Below are positions 12,356-19,931 of a stretch of DNA of 64,000 nt, in pieces. The translations under genes and the position numbers were made by a program. Location of the stretch: the NCBI RefSeq assembly GCF_963678635.1, contig NC_087064.1:55252338-55316337 (forward strand), written 5' to 3'. Every line of letters begins with the position of its first letter. Positions within the stretch are counted from its first letter, which is position 1. Source of the stretch: Symsagittifera roscoffensis. Lineage: Eukaryota; Xenacoelomorpha; Acoela; Convolutidae. The notes beneath the pieces are model-generated. The model worked only from the letters and a program-made list of their open reading frames with translations, was not told where the DNA came from and searched no databases.

Positions 12356-13312
12356 TTAGTGTCTGCCAGGGTTCGTGCAGTTTTCTTTGATCTTACTGCT
12401 CGTTAAAGAGGTCACCACTGCGCTGGCTCTCGACTTCACCACTCTCGGGTTCATGGCTCGACTTCCTGTTTTCCCTTTTAGTCGCTTCAGCCCCTTCCTG
12501 GCTCGTCCAACAGGTAATTTCTTTGTAACCTGCTGATCATCGGCACTGTCTTCTGTTACTGACTCGGTCAGAACATCCGACTCCCTGGAGTTCACTATTT
12601 TCTCCAGGACCTCACGCATGATGGGTTGGTTCAACCCCACCTTCATTATGGACTGCGTCCCATATCGCCTTATCACGTCCCATGATCTTTCCATGAAATT
12701 CACTCGGCTCCAGGTTGTCCCTGTCTTGCCTTCTAGCTCACTCTGATATCTCTCCCATTCCTCTTCCGGCAACGTGCTCAGGAAGGATACCCTCATTGAT
12801 TCTTCGATTTTTCTCCTCCTTGGTGACTCATGGAGCAACCTCTGCGGATCCCTGCTTTGGCACTCTCTCGCCTGGCTTATTGGGTCTATCGGGGATAAGT
12901 CGGCCGACGCCTCCTTTGTAGGGGACATGAAAGACGATGGCGTCATTAGCAATAGACTCCCATCGACTTCCCCATCGTCGTCTTCGCTAAACCGGTATTC
13001 TAGCAAGTCTATCTCTAACGCTCCCAGATCCGTCTCACCCGGTTTTCCCGTCTTTCCCTCGGTATCGTTGTCGTCATGATCCATCAAATCATCATCACCT
13101 GCATCAGGTTTCGGCCTGGGTCCTGAAGGTCCTTGTCGTGAGTCAGTGCCCGAGTCCGGCCGAGCCGGGACGGTCATGTCTCCTGCATGATAAAACAACT
13201 CATCATTCACCAGTAATTCTACAGATTCCTCGCCATGTGGTGCTAGGTGCTCTATCGTTATATATGAGCCCCCTCTGCTCTCCTCTGCCACTTCCATCAT
13301 CACTACCTTCAC
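12356..13312 (-). CDS. accessory ORF D, ~314 aa, acidic/basic disordered protein
   Basis: The frame is open from 13312 with an ATG pair from 13300. It follows ORF C in the same reading frame after TGA-GGA-TAA, so two stops separate them. The N-terminal half is strongly acidic and low in complexity (residues around 70-115 contain DAGDDDLMDHDDNDTEG), the middle has a short folded-looking segment with WERYQSELEG and WSRVNFMERSWDVI, and the C terminus is basic (GRARKGLKRLKGKTG). This charge layout is common in disordered adaptor or nucleic-acid-binding proteins. No enzyme motif. Function unknown. Confidence 0.8.
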   Translation of the reverse strand: MKVVMMEVAEESRGGSYITIEHLAPHGEESVELLVNDELFYHAGDMTVPARPDSGTDSRQGPSGPRPKPDAGDDDLMDHDDNDTEGKTGKPGETDLGALEIDLLEYRFSEDDDGEVDGSLLLMTPSSFMSPTKEASADLSPIDPISQARECQSRDPQRLLHESPRRRKIEESMRVSFLSTLPEEEWERYQSELEGKTGTTWSRVNFMERSWDVIRRYGTQSIMKVGLNQPIMREVLEKIVNSRESDVLTESVTEDSADDQQVTKKLPVGRARKGLKRLKGKTGSRAMNPRVVKSRASAVVTSLTSSKIKENCTNPGRH

Positions 13313-13318
13313 TTATCC

Positions 13319-15010
13319 TCACCACTTCAGTCGTGATAAGTCATCCGTGGGAGAATACACTTCGTTCCACATTTCGGCCGAGACCTCTGGTCTCCTGGAA
13401 GGTAGTGCCTTGATCTTCTTCCTACTCCAAGCATCAGGAAATGAGAAGTCGAATGTTTGCGCGGCTGCCACATTCCAGCCGATGAAGCGCGGCTCCATCC
13501 CTTCACTCCACTTCAACATTCTCTTTTCTGCATCACGAGCTGCTCCGATGCGAGGGGCAATGATGGGAGATGTGACTTCCAACAACATCCTCCTTATCGG
13601 TGGATATCGAGGGCATTGGTCCGGCAGCGGCCTGGACCCAGATAGCCACGCTTGCTGGTTCTCTTTGGCGTGTGCATAGGCCTCTGGTAAGAGTGGCACT
13701 CCCATAGCCGCTCCCGTATCCTTTACTACTGGTCTTAAGTTCCAAAGCTTCGGGTTGAACTGGATATGACAAAGTTCCTCACGGCCCATTCGGCATTTGA
13801 AGTGGTTGTTGAAATCCATCAACATCCAACCTGGCTCCGCTATTCTTCCGAACAGCCTATCGTCACTGGCCAGCCCTCTCAACTCACTCTGTTCTACCCA
13901 GTTCAGCACGGAACAGTCCACGACTGAGACCAGGTTGACGTACAACACCGAATTCCTGTACGCTTTAAATTGTACATCCGGGAACGCAAAAGACATCACC
14001 GGTCCATACACCACTGTGACGAATTCCCTCAGTCCGTGGACCAGAGCCAACGGGTCAATCCGCATCATGACAGCTAAGTCCGTCGGTAAGGGCATGCCAC
14101 AATACTGCTTACTCTCGCCCGCATTCGTCGCCACCTTGTCTTCTCCCGTGACGCTTCTGTTCTGTTGTAAGAGGTATTGAAGCAGGAGAGTCCTCCAGTC
14201 TTTCATCTTCTTGAGCGAGGCGGTTTCCAACTGTGCATTGAACTCACGACTCGGTCCCTGTAGTTGTTCAGGGTAACGTAACAGCACAAGCAAATCACCC
14301 AGTCGACCGTAGGTCATAGCAATCAGAGTCAGGAGTCCATCCAATCTCAAATCGGCTAACGCTTGGGTGAAGAGATTCGCCGGCCCCTTCACGAAATTTT
14401 CGTGACCAAATGTCACGTACAAGGCTAATACCAGGCCAATCGATAACTTCCTGATGTCTCTGACAAAACTCGCAATCAAGTTCCGGGATGCCCTAGGATA
14501 GCACGTCGATAGGAAGGATGGCGTCCATCCCACTCCCATTCCTCCCAAGATAGCATCCGATCGTTCGTACTGTGCCCTCGTGGCTAGCACGTCAGCTTGG
14601 AACTTGTCCAGTGACATCGTGTTTACGTCCTGCATTAGTTTCAACATCATGCCCCCAGTTAACTCCCGGGCATCAAACAGGTTTTTCAGGTACACGTGTA
14701 TCTCCTTTATCACTGCCGGCGCGTGCTCGAACGCGTCCTCACCCAAGGTGCACAGCCTTGGTGACAAGTACAACCATATGTTGTTGTGCGGCTTCGTGCA
14801 CAAAGCCATTGCCATGAGATCTTCTTCAGCTGCTGTCATGTTCTTCCTGACTGTCATGCCCTGCTCATTCTCGGCCTGATCCATCTGTCTGAACCAGAGA
14901 TCATCAGCCACCTGTTGTACTAACAGATGATCGTCATCCACCCCTGGTCTTAGTTTCAGCAATCTGGCAAAGTTGGACAGCTCCAACCCCAGAACTTCAT
15001 CTAGCACCAA
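13319..15010 (-). CDS. accessory ORF C, up to 563 aa, unknown function
   Basis: A long open frame whose frame is open upstream to about 15103, overlapping the end of ORF B. There is no ATG until 14884 (in FRQMDQAENEQ), while the residues before it look protein-like. So either translation starts there, or ORF C is joined to B by a frame change. It has hydrophobic helices (IGLVLALYVTFG, LLTLIAMTYGRLGDLLVLL) but no clear signal peptide; I think these are buried helices rather than membrane spans. No motif recognised. It could be a structural protein; this is inference. Confidence 0.75.
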   Translation of the reverse strand: MVLDEVLGLELSNFARLLKLRPGVDDDHLLVQQVADDLWFRQMDQAENEQGMTVRKNMTAAEEDLMAMALCTKPHNNIWLYLSPRLCTLGEDAFEHAPAVIKEIHVYLKNLFDARELTGGMMLKLMQDVNTMSLDKFQADVLATRAQYERSDAILGGMGVGWTPSFLSTCYPRASRNLIASFVRDIRKLSIGLVLALYVTFGHENFVKGPANLFTQALADLRLDGLLTLIAMTYGRLGDLLVLLRYPEQLQGPSREFNAQLETASLKKMKDWRTLLLQYLLQQNRSVTGEDKVATNAGESKQYCGMPLPTDLAVMMRIDPLALVHGLREFVTVVYGPVMSFAFPDVQFKAYRNSVLYVNLVSVVDCSVLNWVEQSELRGLASDDRLFGRIAEPGWMLMDFNNHFKCRMGREELCHIQFNPKLWNLRPVVKDTGAAMGVPLLPEAYAHAKENQQAWLSGSRPLPDQCPRYPPIRRMLLEVTSPIIAPRIGAARDAEKRMLKWSEGMEPRFIGWNVAAAQTFDFSFPDAWSRKKIKALPSRRPEVSAEMWNEVYSPTDDLSRLKW

Positions 15011-15056
15011 CCGAGTTGTGCTACAATCTCTGAGCCCCTGTATGGCATTCGAAATG

Positions 15057-15869
15057 TCAGCCCAAACGGCGGGAAGACGGGTAGTAATTGTCCGGGTCCA
15101 CTACTCTGTTTGGGGCAGGAATTATCACATTGAACCTCCCCTCTGCTATTGTTGTGACCATTGTATATACAAATTGAAGGGGTTCTGGTAATGCAGCGTA
15201 CCCTGGTGACAATACAAATATCACCTTCACCACATTCATGGTGAAGCGTTGTCTTGCTGCTGCCTCTACCTCAGCCATCGCCGAGAGCAGTGTCATTATC
15301 GCCTCCCCTATGACCTCGTTACTCGGGATCGACCCATCCGTCAGACGTGACAATAAGCCCCTGCTTTGCAGATGATCATTTGAGCCTGCAACCACTATTA
15401 CCTGCGGCTCCATACTGACCACCCTTCGCACACTTATCATCATGCCGATTGCTTGTCCCCAGTCCAATTTAGATGCCGTCAAGAAGATCACGTCGGGCCA
15501 AAAGAGAGAACGGGGAGTATAGAGATAATCGGAACTGGCCACGATCAGATACTTCGCAGCTTTCATCTCTAAGGGATCGTAAGCAGCGAACAGGCCATCG
15601 CCTATTGGGGCCTTCAGTTTCCCATATCTCTGTTCATCTCCCTCTACCGTAGTCGTTCGGGGGTAGTCCCTTGAATATTCGCCAGGCGTCTGACCGGGTG
15701 GTTTAGCGAACTGCCTGTACATCTTATGATGCTTGTTATTGGGCTTATTTTCTGCCTGAAACTTGCCCCTTCGAGCAGATGGCGTCAATTCCCGGGCTCT
15801 CTGTCGAACGTCCGTAAGGGACCGCGTGTTCAAGGGTCCAAAGGTATTGTCCTGAGGCAACCCGTTCAA
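15057..15869 (-). CDS. accessory ORF B, SGNH-like fold, degenerate
   Basis: 270 codons in the same frame as ORF A, separated from it by one TGA (15881-15879), with no ATG near its beginning (first at residue 50). This suggests A and B were, or are, one protein. The pattern resembles a second SGNH/GDSL-type hydrolase fold: a strand then ASSDY (residues 111-115, block I position), IVVAGSNDH (158-166, the G-x-N-D of block III) and a late strand then APNRVVDP (252-259, block V position but without the expected His). Catalytic activity is doubtful. The fold call rests on motif order and spacing that I read by eye. Confidence 0.55.
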   Translation of the reverse strand: MNGLPQDNTFGPLNTRSLTDVRQRARELTPSARRGKFQAENKPNNKHHKMYRQFAKPPGQTPGEYSRDYPRTTTVEGDEQRYGKLKAPIGDGLFAAYDPLEMKAAKYLIVASSDYLYTPRSLFWPDVIFLTASKLDWGQAIGMMISVRRVVSMEPQVIVVAGSNDHLQSRGLLSRLTDGSIPSNEVIGEAIMTLLSAMAEVEAAARQRFTMNVVKVIFVLSPGYAALPEPLQFVYTMVTTIAEGRFNVIIPAPNRVVDPDNYYPSSRRLG

Positions 15870-15878
15870 GTCTGCATG

Positions 15879-18044
15879 TCAGAGCGTAGTCGCAGAGCTG
15901 AACTGCTCCTGCTCTGCTAGCAGCCAATCCACGCCTGGTATCCGATACAATCGCGACACCGTAGGACTTTCTCCGCCAATCATTCTCATCGCGTCCTCCC
16001 GACACGTCAGGGTATTCATGTTCAGCTTCGTGGACATGTCCGTCTTCCAAAGCAGCAGGCTGCCTGGTTCAACTCCTTCCGCAGGCACGGCGCTCGTAGA
16101 CGATCCTGCTGCTGGAGCAGGGTTTGCCGTGGCGGGCGGATCGTTCCTCCTAGACACGGTCTGGGAGTTATTTCTGTTCTGAACCACTGATCTGCCGAGT
16201 CGGCTTTCAAGCGGTTGTGTTCTGGGAGGAGGAGCAGTCCCTAGCCTCTCTCTCACGTTTGAGCTCGGAGCGGTGGGTGCGGCTACAACCGTCCCCATTG
16301 CCAAGGGCCCTAGGCGGTTGACGAGGGATTCGGGCACGCTTGCCCTTATTCTACTTCCTCCGGTCGTTGAACTGGTCCGAGCCAGAGAACTGGTCGCCCT
16401 CGACTCCTGCTCCATTTCTCTCAATTGCGTCTGAAATACATCATTCATCCAGTGTCTCCCTCGTTGGGTGTTGAAATGTATCCCATCCTTGGTAAGCGCA
16501 ACATGATCCATCATGCGCAGCGTATTTTCGAGATCCAGAAGTCGCAACTCGCCAGGGTTGTTCCTCACCAGATTACGGATCATTTCATTCCACCGTGTCA
16601 CGTTGCCGTTCATGAAATCTGCCACTGTGGTGCCCATCAGCGGGTTTTGTGGTATCGTGCACAGCACCACAAACCTGGGCCTGTACTTCTCCTTCAGTTC
16701 ATTCAGGAGGCATACCAGCAGAGGCTCCCACTTGCACTCGGGGGTCACTGGGGCTCTCGAGACGTCATTAGTTCCTAGCATTATCACCAGCGTATCCAGG
16801 TGATCCTCGCTTTGGAATTCCATCATTTTGATGACCTGAGCCACTGAAGCTCCTCCAAAGGACAAGGTGGTTGTCTGACCATAGACGAAGATCTCATTCA
16901 GAATCACCTGGTCGTTCGTAGCGGGGTTCCAGCTCATGTCATTCAGGCAAGCTCGAGGATGCTCCGCAGCTACTTGCGTGAACTGGTGCCGTGTCATCAG
17001 ATTCTTCCTGATATTTACCACGCGGGACTTCTGATAGGTTCTGCCATGCGCAGTCCCCGAGGGCACCATCGTGTGGGGTGCTCGCTCCGAGCTATTAGAT
17101 GACTGATCACGACGCTGGGAAGGAACGATCCTACCCAATGTCCGTCCAGTGGTTCGGTTGATCTCCTCCATTGTCGCTCTGGCCACTTGGTTGAACGATT
17201 CCTGGAACTGAGGGGCGAGGTAAGTGTCAGAAGGGTCTGGTATCGTGAACCTTTGACTAGAAGCAGACAGTCGTGTCTGCTGAGGAGCCTCGGGCTCTCT
17301 CGATGCACACAGCTCCTGAGCTGTTGTCCCGGGGCGTGTGTCATTGGATCCCTCCGAGGATCTCATGCTCGCCAGAACTTCCGGTGACACTTGGCTCACC
17401 TTCGCCATATACAGCTCCTTCAGGTGCTTTATTTCATCCTCCTTATAAGCCACCTGTAGATCTTCGTATTTCTTCTTCCATTCGTCTCTTTCTCGAGCTA
17501 TTGCCCTATAATCCTGGAGTTTGGCACACAGCTCGCTCTGATCTTTCTCCTTCTTTTCCAGCGTCTCGATCGTCTCCGACGTCTGGATCTCATTCACCCT
17601 CACTTTCTTCAAAGGAGGAGCAGCTGTAGGAGAGTCGACCGAATGTGACGGGCCTGGCCCATCACGTTGTCTTTTTGCTCCGATGAGTGGCTGCGCCGGT
17701 TGGACTGGTAAGGGCATCTCACCTAGCCGGTGGTCCCTCTGCTCACCTAGTCCTGGCTCACGAGCCAGGTCGTGGCCAGACATTTCTCCACGCCTCCATC
17801 TCATCAATCGGTTTCGGCCTCTCTCGGCGGTCCCGGACTCACCGAAGGCCAACATCAACACGACTTCCGTAGGGCGACTCCCTCGACCCTCTCGTCCTAG
17901 TGCATTAAGGAGCGCGACCACAAACATCGCCAACCGCGGGTCTTCTCGTGTGAAATCACAATCGATCAGCCGCTGATAGATCTCGTCTAGAGTCGCTCCT
18001 AGACTCGCTGAGAGAAATTCCATGAGTTCGTTCGTGTCACCCAT
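15879..18044 (-). CDS. accessory ORF A, 721 aa with SGNH hydrolase-like domain
   Basis: Starts at an ATG (18044). The N terminus is helical. A low-complexity stretch precedes a charged coiled coil (about 160-215), then a linker rich in S/T/Q. Residues 385-545 look like an SGNH hydrolase: FGGAS (block II, 396-400), VIMLGTNDVS (block III, GTND at 424-427) and KDGIHFN (block V, 519-525, D-x-x-H). I cannot find a GDS-type nucleophile before FGGAS, so the enzyme may be inactive or use a divergent block I. The C-terminal part is disordered and ends ...SSATTL before TGA. SGNH/esterase domains are known in ORF1 of CR1-like LINEs; here one sits downstream of integrase. Role unknown. Confidence 0.7.
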   Translation of the reverse strand: MGDTNELMEFLSASLGATLDEIYQRLIDCDFTREDPRLAMFVVALLNALGREGRGSRPTEVVLMLAFGESGTAERGRNRLMRWRRGEMSGHDLAREPGLGEQRDHRLGEMPLPVQPAQPLIGAKRQRDGPGPSHSVDSPTAAPPLKKVRVNEIQTSETIETLEKKEKDQSELCAKLQDYRAIARERDEWKKKYEDLQVAYKEDEIKHLKELYMAKVSQVSPEVLASMRSSEGSNDTRPGTTAQELCASREPEAPQQTRLSASSQRFTIPDPSDTYLAPQFQESFNQVARATMEEINRTTGRTLGRIVPSQRRDQSSNSSERAPHTMVPSGTAHGRTYQKSRVVNIRKNLMTRHQFTQVAAEHPRACLNDMSWNPATNDQVILNEIFVYGQTTTLSFGGASVAQVIKMMEFQSEDHLDTLVIMLGTNDVSRAPVTPECKWEPLLVCLLNELKEKYRPRFVVLCTIPQNPLMGTTVADFMNGNVTRWNEMIRNLVRNNPGELRLLDLENTLRMMDHVALTKDGIHFNTQRGRHWMNDVFQTQLREMEQESRATSSLARTSSTTGGSRIRASVPESLVNRLGPLAMGTVVAAPTAPSSNVRERLGTAPPPRTQPLESRLGRSVVQNRNNSQTVSRRNDPPATANPAPAAGSSTSAVPAEGVEPGSLLLWKTDMSTKLNMNTLTCREDAMRMIGGESPTVSRLYRIPGVDWLLAEQEQFSSATTL

Positions 18045-18516
18045 TTCTTATCGTGTTGATTCTTGCTGTAGTGTAGTGTCTTCCTGTCTCGTTTCGATTC
18101 AATGGATTCAATAAACAATTTTCGATCAATCAAGATCTAGAAAACAAGTCGCGACTTAGAACCATCATTTTTGGATAAAACATCATTCAATTCTTTAAAA
18201 CTCTCCATTGAAATTCTCTTTTCAATTCTGATTTAAAAATTTAGCACCAAGGTGGATCGTCCACCTTTACCTTTGTCAGAGTAGCACGAATGTGCGCTGT
18301 CACCTTGATGACCTGGAGTACCCCAGGTCTATTATGACACGAACATAAAACATATCATAACAATAACATAACATAAACACATAAACATCACACACCTACA
18401 CTATCACATAAAAACATAATCCCTGAAACTGTACCTAAAACCTAACCTAACCTAAGACTTGACTCTAATTCTTATCGGGTAACTTAATAAAAACCACTTA
18501 TCGCCGAGCGCAATTC
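18045..18516 (-). other. non-coding spacer before accessory ORFs
   Basis: About 470 bp with no convincing ORF. It contains an A/C-rich plus-strand stretch of ACATAA- and CCTAACC-type short repeats (about 18340-18460), which is U/G-rich in the element's RNA. A CTACAG near 18080 in element orientation could be a splice acceptor just upstream of the ORF A start, which would allow a spliced accessory mRNA. That is inference. Confidence 0.4.
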
Positions 18517-18954
18517 TTAGCTCATGCTCAGATAGTATTTTTTATGTAAGTAAACTTCTATGTCAGTCTCTGAAAATATCAGATGTACAAGTGCGTACAA
18601 CTCTCTCGGATGTAGCTTTCCCCTATTAGGATCGTATACTGGCAACGAGAGAGAGGTCACTCCTCTCTCAACCAAAAAATCCCTAAGTCGAGTCAAGGCC
18701 AATACCAAGCTCTTTGGATCTACGTGTTGCCTATCAGTGGCCTTGGTAACCAGGAAACACAAATATTTCCCTGGTATCTGTGATGCAACAGGGGGAAGCG
18801 CTATCATCCCTCCCACACCAGGCCTCTGTTTCCACAAAAACTCGATATTTTTATACTCTCTTTTGAAGTCAGCCGCTAGTACTGTTTTGAAGCTTACGTC
18901 CGCGGTTATCGCTATGGCGCATATCGCGTTCCGTGAGTATGAAATCGCTGTCCG
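18517..18954 (-). pseudogene. degenerate macro domain (OARD1/Poa1p-like)
   Basis: Open frame from a TAA at 18957-18955 to the stop at 18517, without an early ATG. The order of elements matches the OARD1 (ADP-ribose deacylase) type of macro domain: FKREY at the place of the FKKKFG helix, GKYLCFLVTKA for the conserved RYIYYLITKK strand, ALTRLRDFLVERGVTSLSLP for the late helix and strand, and SETDIEVYL near the end. The glycine-rich ligand loop (GAGIA in OARD1) and the late MPRIGCGLD loop are both replaced, so ADP-ribose binding is probably lost. The upstream half continues in another frame (18955-19081), so the domain is split by a frame change in this copy. Confidence 0.6.
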
Positions 18955-19028
18955 TTATGAGTATATTGTTCAAATAATGGTTCGGTAGATCAAAATACGA
19001 TTCAAAGATTCGTCCAAAAGGTGGTTTT

Positions 19029-19913
19029 TTAGCATTCTCGCCCTCTGTCTCTAGTCCTCCGGTTTCTCTTGCTGATTTCAATTTTTTTTATTATCAGATT
19101 TTTGGTCTGGGTGAGTCCTACCCCCACTCCCCGGACAAAAATATCCATCGACGTCCCCGTCGACCGCCCAAAGTCTAGGAGATCGAGGTTGGATTGTGGA
19201 ACACGTAGAGGACCATCTGGGGCGACCCAGTTGGACTCGGTATTGTCATGACTGATGTATTTGACGCCGTCTCTATCGACGTCCTGAATCGTCAGGATCG
19301 TCTCTTTTGGATCTGTCGGCAGATCATGGAGCCATTCGAGCACGCGCAAGTTTGTTAGTTCTTGCTCATGAGTCTGTTCTGCTTCTGGTTCGAACTCCAC
19401 TTCCGGTTCTGATCGATCTTCGATCCAATCTTGATCCATATCGTTCACAAGGTCGATTTCTTCTAGCATCGCCACTTCGTCCAGTCCCACCAGCGAGTCT
19501 ATGACATCACTTACTACTATCTTGTCTACAACGAAGTCCTCGCCGTACGGATTGTACTTCTTCTGGTTTTTTCCTCTCTTGCTTTGGCGTGTTTCCATAG
19601 TGAGAGGAAAGTCAGGCTGTATTCCTTTGTCAATTTCGGTTTGTTCCGGGCAGTCCCAGTCTTCTTCGGCATAAGGTAGAGTTTCATCGTCCACCTCTAC
19701 TCGCTCGGTCAACTCGAGATCCAGTGGTAGATCGCAATCGTCCACCACCTCATTCCCGTCGTTCTTGTCGCGAGTACCCCTTTCATTCACTTCACAAGCA
19801 GGATCCACTATCAAATAGTCTCCCTCTTGCATGTCCGCTGGGATGCACCAATCCTCTGACGAGGGATTGTGTGGTTTGATATTCTCGTAATGAGCTGCTC
19901 TTCCAGTGCTCAA
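19029..19913 (-). CDS. C-terminal continuation of Pol beyond an in-frame stop
   Basis: This frame is the same as pol and follows its TAA (19934-19932) directly; there is no ATG at its start. The first residues (RFYRLSTGRAAHYENIKPH) look like the normal end of the GPY/F module after Ty3/gypsy integrase, so the stop lies inside the domain. The remainder is acidic and of low complexity up to about residue 230, then ends in a basic tail. An internal copy of the polypurine-like motif lies within it near 19126. I infer that it is a part of Pol made by readthrough or lost to a nonsense mutation in this copy. Confidence 0.65.
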   Translation of the reverse strand: MSTGRAAHYENIKPHNPSSEDWCIPADMQEGDYLIVDPACEVNERGTRDKNDGNEVVDDCDLPLDLELTERVEVDDETLPYAEEDWDCPEQTEIDKGIQPDFPLTMETRQSKRGKNQKKYNPYGEDFVVDKIVVSDVIDSLVGLDEVAMLEEIDLVNDMDQDWIEDRSEPEVEFEPEAEQTHEQELTNLRVLEWLHDLPTDPKETILTIQDVDRDGVKYISHDNTESNWVAPDGPLRVPQSNLDLLDFGRSTGTSMDIFVRGVGVGLTQTKNLIIKKIEISKRNRRTRDRGREC

Positions 19914-19931
19914 TCGATAAAAACGACCTCC

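Noticed and set aside
9435-15010. Accessory ORFs as an envelope glycoprotein
   Set aside because: No signal peptide, furin-like site, cysteine pattern or C-terminal membrane anchor in any of them.
18340-18470. CCTAACC / ACATAA short repeats considered as telomere-like sequence
   Set aside because: Too few and irregular units; nematode telomeres are TTAGGC. Likely simple A/C-rich sequence in a spacer.
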